Below are positions 43,331 through 54,896 of a stretch of DNA of 64,000 bases, in pieces. How positions within the stretch are numbered: position 1 is the first letter of the stretch; each line of letters opens with the position of its first letter. The DNA is taken from positions 312,842,209-312,906,208 of the forward strand of contig NC_057802.1 in assembly GCF_018294505.1 (NCBI RefSeq). Direction: 5' to 3'. Under the pieces are notes generated by a model. That model did not search any database. It was not told where the DNA came from and saw only the letters and a program-made list of their open reading frames with translations. The position numbers and the translations under genes were made by a program. The stretch comes from Triticum aestivum. Lineage: Eukaryota; Streptophyta; Magnoliopsida; Poales; Poaceae.

Positions 43331-44460
43331 ATCATATTACTTAAGAACTCCCACTTAGATAGACATCCCTCTAGTCATCTAAATGATCACGTGATCCAAA
43401 TCAACTAAACCATGTCCGATCATCACGTGAGATGGAGTAGTTTTCAATGGTGAACCTCACTATGTTGATCATATCTATTATATGATTAACGTTCGACCTT
43501 TCGGTCTCAGTGTTCTGAGGCCATATCTGCATATGCTAGGCTCGTCAAGTTTAACCCGAGTATTCTGCATGTGCAAAACTAGCTTGCACCCATTGTATGT
43601 GAACGTAGAGCTTATCACACCCGATCATCACATGGTGTCTCGGCACGACGAACTGTAGCAACGGTGCATACTCAGGGAGAACACTTATGCCTTGAAATTT
43701 TGTGAGAGATCATCTTATAATGCTACCGCCGTACTAAGCAAAATAAGATGCATAAAGGATAAACATCACATGCAATCAAAATATGTGACATGATATGGCC
43801 ATCATCATCTTGTGCCTTTGATCTCCATCTCCAAAGCACCGTCATGATCTCCATCGTCACCGGCTTGATACCTTGATCTCCATCGTAGCATCGTTGTCGT
43901 CTCGCCAACTATTGCTTCCACGACTATCGCTGCCGCTTAGTGATAAATTAAAGCAATTACATGGCGATTGCATTTCATACAATAAAGCGACAACCATAAG
44001 GCTCCTACCAGTTGCCGATAACTTTTACAAAACATGATCATCTCATACAACAATTTATATCTCATCACGTCTTGACCATATCACATCACAACATGCCATG
44101 CAAAAACAATTTAGACGTCCTCTACTTTGTTGTTGCAAGTTTTACGTGGCTGCTACGGGCTTCTAGTAAGAACCGTTCTTACCTATGCATCAAAACCACA
44201 ACGATTTTTTGTCAAGTGTGTTGTTTTAACCTTCAACAAGGACCGGGCGTAGTCAAACTCGATTCAACTAAAGTTGGAGAAATAGACACCCGCCAGCCAC
44301 CTGTGTGCGAAGGACATCAGTAGAACCAGTCTCATGAACGCGGTCATGTAATGTCTGTCCGGGCCGCTTCATCCAACAATTATGACGTTGGTGGTAAGCA
44401 GTATGACTATTATCGCCCACAACTCATTGTGTTCTACTCGTGCATATAACATCTACGCAT
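43331..44460 (-). other. A2 5' untranslated region
   Basis: About 1.1 kb between PBS and gag on the minus strand. The sequence is typical of the Angela leader, with no recognisable protein in any frame. Confidence 0.6.
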
Positions 44461-44480
44461 AGACCTGGCTCGGATGCCAC
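44461..44480 (-). promoter_or_regulatory. Primer binding site of A2
   Basis: Minus strand GTGGCATCCGAGCCAGGTCT next to the LTR end. It is a mutated form of the initiator-Met PBS TGGTATCAGAGCCAGGT and fixes the element's orientation. Confidence 0.75.
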
Positions 44481-46068
44481 TGTTGGGGAACGTAGTAATT
44501 GAAAAAAATTCCTATGAAGACGCAAGATCTATCTAGGAGATGCATAGCAATGAGAGGAGAGAGTGTGTCCACGTACCCTCGTAGACCGAAAGCGGAAGCG
44601 TTATGTTAACGCGGTTGATGTAGTCGAACGTCTTCACGATCCAACCCATCCAAGTACCGAACGTACGACACCTCCATGTTCAGCACACGTTCAACTCGAT
44701 GATGGCCCTCGAGCTCTTGATCCAGTAGAGGGTTGAGGGAGAGTTCTGTCAGCACGACGACGTGGTGACGGTGTTGATGATGTGATCCGTGCAGGGCTTC
44801 GCCTAAGTACTACGACAATATGACCGAGGTGGTAAACTGTGGAGGGGTCCACCGCACATGGCTAAGACAAATCTTGGAGTGCCTTTGGGGTGGCCCCGCC
44901 CTCGTATATAAAGGAGGAGGGAAGGAGGCAGCCAGCCTAGGGGGCGTGCCAAAGGGGGAGTCCAACTAGGACTCCCAATCCTAGTTGGACTCCCTTTCCT
45001 TTTCTGGAGGGGGGAAAGAGGGGAGGGAGAGGAAGAGGAGAAGGAAACGGGGGCGCCCCTCTCCCTAGTCCAATTCGGACTCCCTATAGGGAGGGGGCGC
45101 GGCCACCCCTTGTGGGCTGCCTCCCCTCTCCCCTATGGCCCATGTAGGCCCAATATTCCCCCGGGGGGTTCCGGTAACCCCTCGATACTACGGAAAAATA
45201 CCCGAATCACTCGGAACCATTCTGATGTCCGAATACAACCTTCCAATATATGAATCTTTACCTCTCGACCATTTCAAGACTCCTTGTCATGTCCGTGATC
45301 TCATCCGGGACTCCGAACAATCTTCGGTCATCAAAAACACATAACTCATAATACAAATCGTCATCGAACGTTAAGCGTGCGGACCCTACGAGTTCGAGAA
45401 CTATGTAGACATGACCGAGACACATCTCCGGTCAATTACCAATAGCGCAACCTGGATGCTACAATCATATTCTACGCAGATCTTTATCGGTCAAACCGCA
45501 TAACAACATACGTTATTCCCTTTGTCATCGGTATGTTACTTGCCCGAGATTCGATCGTTGGTATCTTCATACCTAGTTCAATCTCATTACTGGCAAGTCT
45601 CTTTACTCGTTCCGTAATGCACCATCCCGTAACTAACTCATTAGTCACATTGCTTGCAAGGCTTATAGTGATGTGCATTACCGAGAGGGCCCAGAGATAC
45701 CTCTCCGATACACAGAGTGACAAATCCTAATCTTGATCTATGCCAACTCAACAAACACCTTTGGAGACACCTGTAGAGCATATTTATAATCACCCAGTTA
45801 CGTTGTGACGTTTGATAGCACACATAGTGTTCCTTCGGTATTCGGGAGTTGCATAATCTCATAGTCAGAGGAATATGTATAAGTCATGAAGAAAGCAATA
45901 GCAATAAAACTAAACGATCATTATGCTAAGCTAACGGATGGGTCTTGTCCATCACATCATTCTCTAATGATGTGATCCCATTGATCAAATGACAACACAT
46001 GTCTATGGTCAGGAAACTTAACAATCTTTGATTAACGAGCTAGTCAAGTAGAGGCATACTAGGGAAAC
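44481..46068 (-). repeat. A2 5' LTR, main part
   Basis: Starts TGTTGGGGAACGTAG on the plus strand. It contains the CCTCGTATATAAAGG core, absent at the matching place in 20248-20662 because Y interrupts there. Cut at 46068 by X. Confidence 0.9.
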
Positions 46069-49000
46069 TGTAACGCCCACGATGCGGCTATATCTCCCAC
46101 GTGTCGAGGCACGACTTAGAGGCATAACCTCATTGTGGTTTTGTCGCAAGAAGGGTTATCTTCACATGATCCCATGTAATGAACAAGAATGGGATAAAGA
46201 GTTGGCTTACAATCGCCACTTCACACAATACATAATAAAATCATACATCATTCAGAATACACACATAGGTCCGACTATGGAACCAAATAAAAGAAGACAA
46301 CCCAACTGCTAGATCCCTGATCGTCCCAACTAGGCTCCACTACTGATCAACAGGAAAAAGAAACAACACAACGAACAAGATCTTCATCGAGCTCCCACTT
46401 GAGCTCGGTTGCGTCACCTGCACTGGTATCATCGGCACCTGCAACTGTTTGGAAGTATCTATGAGTCACGAGGACTCAGCAATCTCACACCCGCGAGATC
46501 AAGACTATTTAAGCTTAAGGGTAGGAAAGGATAAGGTGGTGAGGTTGCAGCAGCGACTAAACATATATGGTGGCTAACATACGCAAATAAGAGCGAGAAG
46601 AGAAGCAACGGAATGGTCGTGAAGCTAGCAATGATCAAGAAGTGATCCTGAACCCCTACTTACGTCAAACATAACACAAGAACCGTGTTCACTTCCCGGA
46701 CTCCGCCGAAAAGAGACCATCACGGCTACACACGCGGTTGATGTATTTTAATTAAGTCAAGTGTCAAGTTCTCTACAACCGGATATTAACAAATTCCCAT
46801 CTACCACATAACCGCGGGCACGGCTTTCGAAAGATAATACCCTGCAGGAGTGTCCCAACTTAGCCCATTATAAGCTCTCACGGTCAATGAAGGATAAACC
46901 TTCTCCCGGAAAGACCCGATCAGTCTCGGAATCCCGGTTTACAAGACATTTCGACAATGGTAAAACAAGACCAACAAAGCCTCCCGATGTGCCGACAAAT
47001 CCCGATAGGAGCTGCACATATCTCATTCTCAGGGCACACCGGATGAGCCAGACGTCGGGTTCGCATAGACCCTGGTTGCCCAGGGGGCGCCGGACATCGC
47101 TCGGTTTGGACCAGCACTCGAAGGAGCACTGGCCCGGGGGGTAAATAAAGATGACCCTTGAGTCTGCAGAACCCAAGGGAAAAAAGGCTTAGGTAGGCAA
47201 ATGGTAAAACCAAGGTTGGGCCTTGCTGGAGGAGTTTTATTCAAAGCGAACTGTCAAGGGGGTCCCATAAATCACCCGACCGCGTAAGGAACGCAAAATC
47301 AAGGAACATAACACCGGTATGACGGAAACTAGGACGGCAAGAGTGGAACAAAACACCAGGCATAAGGCCGAGCCTTCCACCCTTTACCAAGTATATAGAT
47401 GCATTAATAATATAAAAGATCTTGTGATATCCCAACATAAACATAATCCAACATGGAGCAATCTTCATCTTCACCTGCAACTAGCAACGCTATAAGAGGG
47501 GCTGAGCAAAAACGGTAACATAGCCAAACAACGGTTTGCTAGGAAAGGATGGTTAGAGGCTTGACATGGCAATATGAGAGGCATGATATAGCAAGTGGTA
47601 GGTAGCGCAGCATGGCAAATAGAGCGAACAACTAGCAAAGCAAATATAGAAGTGATTTCGAGGGTATGGTCATCTTGCCTGCAAGGTTCTCAGAGTTGTC
47701 GAAAACTTGATCCTCGTAAGCGTACTCAACAGGTTCCTCGTTCACGAACTCGTCTGCCGGCTCTACCCAAAACAAGAACACAAGCAACGGAACCACAATC
47801 AAACACAGGAAATGCACAAACAACATGATGCAATACATGAATGATATGCGAGATGTGTTATGCGATGCATATGCGTGCTCCGGAAGGAAAATGATGAACA
47901 AGGCAGTAACTTGGCAAACCAAGAATGCCACTGTAAAGATGAGATGATTTCGGTCGAAATCGATATAAAAATCACCGGAAACGGATGCACGGTTTGCAAA
48001 TGGCAAGCAAAACAAGAATGACACGAATCTGTGATTAACAGCATGATAGCACTTAGAATGCAACAAGTAACAATGTTAAAGCACTCCAACATAGCAACAA
48101 AGCATAGGGAAGTAATCTACAGGTGATGCTTGACAAAAGATGAACACTGAGCTACAGCTAGATCACACCACAGCAGGTTCAAACAAGCATGGCAAAAGTG
48201 CAAAAGATATCAGGTTCACAGACACTGAAATTACTGGACATGGCTAAAACAGCATCAGGTAGCAATGTTCAGAGCACGAAATCAACATGCTACAGGAACT
48301 TAACATAGCAAAACAAGGCACGCCATGAATCTACTAAATGCATATGACAAAAGTCCCTTACTGACCATAAGCCAAAAAGGATCAGAGGATATGATGGCAA
48401 CCATGTAAACATAGCAAGTTTCGTTAACAGGTTTCAGACTGCAGAAAACAGAGCATGGCAGAAACAGACATTATGAGGGCATCTTGGTGAGCTTGATGCA
48501 CTCACCACAAAGCAATGCATGACCAAAAAAGCATACATACAGCAAGATGGCATGTTTACGAAGCTACCCATGGCAAGAGCAAGTACATAGCATGTATGAA
48601 ACAACTACGAACAAGCTTCGCAAAATTGAATATCATGTTAACAATCTGCCAGAAATATTTTATAGCAAAAGTAGAGCAAGATTGAGTCATGCTAGGGTAC
48701 TCCAAAATTGCAAACAGAGGCATTACTGGATCAACTACAACAATATCTACAAAACACCCTTACTGAACATCTCCAAAATAAGCATGGATCTCTCTGTAGA
48801 CACATGGATACATAGCAACAAAATAACAGCAGTCACAGACTTGGAGAAATTACTCTCTGAAATCAGAAACATTACGGAGCCTAGTTTGCATGCTTGTGCT
48901 AGTCACCACAGAGATCACAAAAATACATGGCATACACCTCTGTAAAGATGGCATGGCATACATCAAAACACATGTAGAGCTCATGCCCATAAGATGCACA

Positions 49001-50600
49001 GATTAAATGCAACAAAAATAACAAATCCTCAAGTTCTGATAAGTAACAGCAGATAACAGCAACTAGCACTCTTGCACCAGATATTTGGGCATCAAGATGG
49101 ACTCAAATGAACATCGTGCAATGGAACAAAATGAAGAGCATCTCGAGACGAACATTTTGATATACTGCACGCGCGAAACGGAGCTTTATGCAGAGAGTTA
49201 TGATGCGATAAACATGGGCATATAATGTAAAAACTTTAAGACGGTGATTTCTGGGAGAGGAGAAAAGTCAACCTTCGGGTTTGACTGGATCGGGATCGGC
49301 CCGAGCTCGAGGCTCGCCGTGGACGGCGACGGGGAGGAAGACGACGGAGGGAGGAGCTTGGGAGGAAGGAGGAGGCAGGCGGCGGGGTCGAGGCCGGAGC
49401 GGGAGGAGAGGGGCGCCGGCTCGGGCACGGACGGGTGCGGCGGCGCGGCGGCGGTGGCGCGGCGGCCCGATGGAGGTGGCGTCCGGCGTCGGCAGCGGTC
49501 GGAGGCAACGGCGACGTGGCGNNNNNNNNNNNNNNNNNNNNNNNNNNNNNNNNNNNNNNNNNNNNNNNNNNNNNNNNNNNNNNNNNNNNNNNNNNNNNNN
49601 NNNNNNNNNNNNNNNNNNNNNNNNNNNNNNNNNNNNNNNNNNNNNNNNNNNNNNNNNNNNNNNNNNNNNNNNNNNNNNNNNNNNNNNNNNNNNNNNNNNN
49701 NNNNNNNNNNNNNNNNNNNNNNNNNNNNNNNNNNNNNNNNNNNNNNNNNNNNNNNNNNNNNNNNNNNNNNNNNNNNNNNNNNNNNNNNNNNNNNNNNNNN
49801 NNNNNNNNNNNNNNNNNNNNNNNNNNNNNNNNNNNNNNNNNNNNNNNNNNNNNNNNNNNNNNNNNNNNNNNNNNNNNNNNNNNNNNNNNNNNNNNNNNNN
49901 NNNNNNNNNNNNNNNNNNNNNNNNNNNNNNNNNNNNNNNNNNNNNNNNNNNNNNNNNNNNNNNNNNNNNNNNNNNNNNNNNNNNNNNNNNNNNNNGAGGA
50001 GACGGGCCGCGGGGGCCTGCGGCGGGCTTCGCGGGCCGGCGGCGGGCGCCGGTGTACGGGCGACACATGTCGCGCTGTGAGTGGACGGGGCGGCGGCGGT
50101 TTTCGCCCACACGATCGTGATCGAACGACCTGGAGCATGGAAATGACTTAGAGGGGTTTTTTGGGCTGTTTGGAGGGGGGTTTTGCTGCAACACACAAAA
50201 GGACTTTGCGGTTACCCGGTTAACCGTTGGAGCATCAAACGACCTCCAAATGTCACAAAACATGACAGGTGGTCTACCGGTGGTATACCAAGGCCACTTG
50301 ACAAGACTCGGTCCATTTCGAGAACGTTCAACACCCGCTCACGAAAAGAAGACAAGAGGGGTGCGCCGGAGGAGGTGGGAGTGCCGGATTGCAAAACGGA
50401 CAACGGGGAAAATGCTCGGATGCATGAGACGAACACGTATGCAAATGAGATGCACATGATGACATGATATGAGATGCATGACATGAACAAAATGCAAAAC
50501 AAGAAACAAAACCCGACCACGGAGGGAAAATCATAACACATAGCCGAAAATGGCAAGAGTTGGAGTTACAATTATGGAAAGTTACATCCGGGGTGTTACA
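46069..50600 (-). mobile_element. X: long-LTR (LARD/Sukkula-like) probable solo LTR in the A2 5' LTR
   Basis: 4532 bp including an N gap. Ends TGTAACGCCCACG ... GGGGTGTTACA (inverted TGTAACRCCC), flanked by a perfect 5 bp duplication gaaac (46064-46068, 50601-50605). There are no gag or pol domains. On the minus strand a GC-rich leader-like block (50100-49260) follows a ~450 bp promoter-like right end, and an AT-richer body follows to the left. The whole fits a single ~4.5 kb LTR as in the barley Sukkula LARD family. The family assignment is from memory and uncertain; the insertion borders are certain. Confidence 0.75.
49522..49995. other. Assembly gap (474 N)
   Basis: Run of N in the GC-rich leader-like block of X. 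Frames drawn through it are artefacts. Confidence 1.
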
Positions 50601-50605
50601 GAAAC

Positions 50606-50741
50606 TCTGGTTTGTCTATGTATTCACACATGTACTAAGTTTCCGATTAACACAATTCTAGCATGAATAATAAAAATTTATTATGATATAAGGAAATACA
50701 AATAACAACTTTATTATTGCCTCTAGGGCATATTTCCTTCA
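50606..50741 (-). repeat. A2 5' LTR, last part
   Basis: Continues from 46068 after X, ending CATATTTCCTTCA. The next bases aatgc are the right copy of A2's target site. Confidence 0.88.
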
Positions 50742-50746
50742 AATGC

Positions 50747-51974
50747 ACATCATGATAAGCCTTGCAAGCAATGTGACTAATGAGTTAGTTGCGGGATGAT
50801 GCATTACGGAACGAGTAAAGAGACTTGCCGGTAACGAGATTGAACTAGGTATGAAGATACCGAAGATCGAATCTCAGGCAAGTAACATACCAATGACAAA
50901 GGGAATTACGTATGTTGTCATTACGGTTTGACCGATAAAGATCTTCGTAGAATATGTAGGAACCAATATGAGCATCCAGGTTCTGCTGTTGGTTATTGAT
51001 CGGAGAGGTGTATCGGTCATGTCTACATAGTTCTCGAACCCGTAGGGTCCGCACGCTTAACGTTCGATGACGATTTGTATTTTATGAGTTATGTGATCTG
51101 GTGATCGAATGTTGTACGGAGTCCCGGATGAGATCACATACATGACAAGTAGTCTCGAATTGGTCGAGAGGTAAAGATTCATATATAGGACGATAGTATT
51201 TGAACACCGGAAGTGTTCTGGGGGTGCCGGATACGTATCTGGTCACCGGAAGGGGTTCCAGGCAACCACCGGCAAGCTATATGGGCCTAATGGGCCAAGA
51301 GTTGGACAAACCAGCCCCAAAAGGGGCTGGTGCACCCCCTATAGACCCAATAGGAGGAGAAGGAAAGGAAGGGAAGGGAAAAGGAAAGGGAGGATTCGGC
51401 CTCCCCCTTTCCTTCCCCTACCCCCTCTCTTTCCTTCCCGCTCCGACAGATATGGAAGGGTGGGAGGCCGACTTGGAGGAGGCGCCAAATTAGGATTACT
51501 CATACTTGGGGCGCCCCTTGCAGCCCCTCTCCCTCTCCCACCTATATATATGTGGGGGGCACCGCTAGAACACACAACATTGATTCCTAGCCGTGTGCGG
51601 CGCCCCCTCCACAGTTTACGCCTCCGGTCATATTCACGTAGTGCTTAGGCGAAGCCCTGGGCGGATCACTTCACCATCAACGTCACCACGCCGTCGTGCT
51701 GACGGAACTCTCCCATGACACTTTGCTGGGTTAAGAGTTCAAGGGACGTCATCGAGAGGAACGTGTGCAGAACTCGGAGGTGTCGTACGTTCGGTGCTTG
51801 ATCGGTCGGAACGAGAAGAAGTTCGACTACATCAACCGCGTTGTCAAACGCTTCCGCTTTCGGTCTACGAGGGTATGTGGACACACTCTCCCCCTCCCGT
51901 TGCTATGCACCTCCTAGATAGATCTTGCGTGAGCGTAGGAATTTTTTTGAAATTGCATATCATGTTCCCCAACA
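50747..51974 (+). repeat. A1 3' LTR, right part
   Basis: Plus-strand Angela/WIS-type LTR continuing from 20247. It contains CCTATATATATG near 51541 as the likely TATA region and ends GTTCCCCAACA at 51974. Confidence 0.88.
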
Positions 51975-52229
51975 AGAACCAGTAGCTTGGTGAAGATGAT
52001 GATTTGGTAGACCAGTTCCAACTGCTGTGACAATTGTACGTCTGGTTGGAGCGGCTAGGTATTTAAACCTGATGACACACACTCCTCACTGTATTCTCCT
52101 TGAGCTAAGATCACACATACCTCGCCCAATCACTCGTGGTAAGTCTTAAGGTGACTTCCAAACATTCACAGACTCGGTCACTCGGCGATCCACAATTTCC
52201 TCTTGGATGCTCTAGACCATGACGCCTAA

Positions 52230-53868
52230 TGATGTCTACTACACAACCTTCTTCTTGTAGACGTTGTTGGGCCTCCAAGTGCAGAGGTTTGTAGGACAGT
52301 AGCAAATTTCCCTCAAGTGGATGACCTAAGGATTATCAATCCGTGGGAGGCGTAGGATGAAGATGGTCTCTCTCAAGCAACCCTGCAACCAAATAACAAA
52401 GAGTCTCTTGTGTCCCCAACACACCCAATGCGTAAATTGTATAGGTGCACTAGTTCGGCGAAGAGATGGTGATACAAGTGCAATATGGATGGTAGATATA
52501 GGTTTTTGTAATCTGAAAATATAAAAACAGCAAGGTAACAAGTGGTAAAAGTGAGCGTAAACGGTATTGCAATGCTAGGAAACAAGGCCTAGGGTTCATA
52601 CTTTCACTAGTGCAAGTTCTCTCAACAATAATAACATAATTGGATCATATAACTATCCCTCAACATGCAACAAAGAGTCACTCCAAAGTCACTAATAGCG
52701 GAGAACAAACGAAGAGGTTATGGTAGGGTACGAAACCACCTCAAAGTTATTCTTTCCGATCAATCCATTGGGCTATTCCTATAAGTGTCACAAACAGCCC
52801 TAGAGTTCGTAGTAAAATAACACCTGAAGACACACTTCAACCAAAACCCCTAATGTCACCTAGATACTCCAATGTCACCTCAAGTATCCGTGGGTATGAT
52901 TATACGATATGCATCACACAATCTCAGATTCATCTATTCAACCAACACATAGAACCTCAAAGAGTGCCCCAAAGTTTCTACCGGAGAGTCAAGACGAAAA
53001 CGTGTGCCAACCCCTATGCATAGGTTCATGGGCGGAACCCGCAAGTTGATCACCAAAACATACATCAAGTGAATCAATAGAATAACCCATTGTCACCACG
53101 GTTATCCCACGCAAGACATACATCAAGTGTTCTCAAATCATTAAAGACTCAATCCGATAAGATAACTTCAAAGGGAAAACTCAATGCATTACAAGAGAGT
53201 AGAGGGGGAGAAACATCATAAGATCCAACTATAATAGCAAAGCTCGCGATACATCAAGATCGTGCCAAATCAAGAACACGAGGGAGAGAGAGAGAGATCA
53301 AACACATAGCTACTGGTACATACCCTCAGCCCCGAGGGTGAACTACTCCCTCCTCATCATGGAGAGCGCCGGGATGATGAAGATGGCCACCGGTGAGGGA
53401 TCCCCCCTCCCCGGCAGGGTGCCGCAACAGGGTCCCGATTGGTTTTAGGTGGCTACAGAGGCTTGCGGCGGCGGAACTCCCGATCTATTCTGTTCCCCGA
53501 TGGTTTTAGGGTATATTGGTATATATAGGAGGAAGAAATACGTCAGGGGAGCCACGAGGGTGGAGGGCGCGCCCCCTGCCTCGTGCCTTCCTCATTGCTT
53601 CCCTGACGTGCACTCCAAGTCCCCTGGATTGCTTACGTTCCAAAAATAACTTTCCCGAAGGTTTCATTCCGTTTGGACTCCGTTTGATATTCCTTTTCTG
53701 TGAAACACTGAAACAAGGGAAAAAACAGAAACTGGCACTGGGCTCTGGGTCAATAGGTTAGTCCCAAAAGTAATATAAAAGTGCATAGTAAAGCCCATAA
53801 AACATCCAAGATGGATAATATAATAGCATGGAACAATCAAAAATTATAGATGCGTTGGAGACGTATCA
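52230..53868 (-). repeat. 3' LTR of the WHAM-like element
   Basis: Starts TGATGTCTACTACACAACC and ends GAGACGTATCA on the plus strand. It is preceded by the target site cctaa and followed by GCATCCCCAAGCTTA, whose reverse complement is the PPT. Confidence 0.93.
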
Positions 53869-53883
53869 GCATCCCCAAGCTTA
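53869..53883 (-). promoter_or_regulatory. Polypurine tract of the WHAM-like element
   Basis: Minus strand TAAGCTTGGGGATGC lies directly before the 3' LTR. Near-identical copies occur internally at 56819-56833, 56875-56889 and 58309-58325. Confidence 0.65.
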
Positions 53884-54039
53884 ATTCTTGCTCGTCCTCG
53901 AGTAGGTAAATGATAAAAACAGAATTTTTGATGTGGAATGCTACTTGGCATAATTTCAATGTAATTCTTCTAAATTGTGGTATGAATATTCAGATCCGAA
54001 AGATTCAAGATAAAAGTTCATATTGACATAAAAATAATA

Positions 54040-54887
54040 GGGATAATTAGATTTATGCCCCTAGTTGTGTCCCACTCGTCTGTTTTACCCCTAATTCCCA
54101 AAAGTCACTAGTTCTGTCCAAGTCACTTTGCTCCTATTATGCTTTTGCCCTTTGACCGTTTGACCATCAGTTTGAAAACTTCATAACTAATTCATACAAA
54201 ATCAGAAAAATGCAAATAAGATACCAAAATGTTCAGAAAACATCACCTATATGTCAGTGTCATTTGCATTCATGAAAAAAGTGTTGGAAAGTGCCCATCC
54301 TAGTTTTAAATCTTATGCTACCACCATGAATAGTAAAATCAAAAAAGTTCAAAAAAATTTAAAAAATTTGGTGGCAAAGAATGACAAATGTTTTAAGTGC
54401 CTGCCAAGTTTCATCAGGGAATAACATTCGTGGGTGCCGCGGCAAAAAAACAATCAGCACTCCAAAATAGATTATTTTTTTGCCACGACTTCCACGAATG
54501 TTGTTCCCTAATGAAACTTGGCAAGCACTTAGAACATTTGTTGTTCTTCGCCACCATTTTTTTTTGATTTTTTTGAATTTTTTTAGAGTTCACTATTCAT
54601 GGTGGTATCAAAAGAGCTAAAACTCGGATATGCACTTTCCAACACTATTTTCATGAATGCAAATGACACTAACATATAGGTGATGTTTTTCTGAACATTT
54701 TGGTATCTTATTTGCATTTTTCTGATTCAGTATGAATTAGTTATGAAGTTTTCAAACTGACGGTCAAACGGTCAAAGGGCAAAAGCATAAGAGGAGCAAA
54801 GTGACTTGGACAGAACCGGTGACTTTTGGGAATTAGGGGTAAAACAGACGAGTGGGACACAACTAGGGGCATAAATCTAATTATCCC
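54040..54887. mobile_element. Fold-back MITE, Mutator-type
   Basis: 848 bp, almost entirely two inverted arms of ~400 bp. The left arm starts GGGATAATTAGATTTATGCC and the right arm ends with its reverse complement; a short loop lies near 54440-54480. It is flanked by a perfect 9 bp duplication aaaataata (54031-54039 and 54888-54896), the size expected for Mutator-like transposition. It has no coding capacity. Its transcript would fold into a long hairpin. Confidence 0.93.
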
Positions 54888-54896
54888 AAAATAATA

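Larger units (their letters stand above)
20248..50741 (-). mobile_element. A2: Angela/BARE-type Copia element, minus strand, with both LTRs invaded
   Basis: The 3' LTR is 20248-20662 plus 38130-39417 and the 5' LTR is 44481-46068 plus 50606-50741, ~1.7 kb each. The internal region 39418-44480 has a PPT at the left end and a PBS at the right end. The left LTR was split by Y (TSD gcccc) and the right LTR by X (TSD gaaac). Joining the parts restores the continuous order seen in uninterrupted Angela LTRs, which supports the reconstruction. The coding region is heavily damaged. Confidence 0.88.
19422..51974 (+). mobile_element. A1: Angela/BARE-type Copia element, 3' part, split by A2
   Basis: 19422-19716 is the end of the internal region (tail of RNase H and UTR). 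19717-20247 and 50747-51974 together make one 3' LTR of ~1759 bp, starting TGAAGGAAATATGCCC and ending TTCCCCAACA. The gap between is the minus-strand Angela A2. The 5 bp target duplication for A2 reads aatgt on the left (20243-20247) and aatgc on the right (50742-50746). The intact Angela sequence has aatgc, so one base changed after insertion. The 5' part of A1 would lie beyond base 1, because the CACTA is inserted at 19421. Confidence 0.85.

Noticed and set aside
47632..48092. Minus-strand ORF with hydrophobic stretches in X
   Set aside because: Lies in the non-coding body of a solo LTR; cysteine/phenylalanine-rich and without a family pattern.
49198..50263. Long open frames across the N run in X
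   Set aside because: Same artefact as in Y: gap-spanning, with low-complexity flanks.
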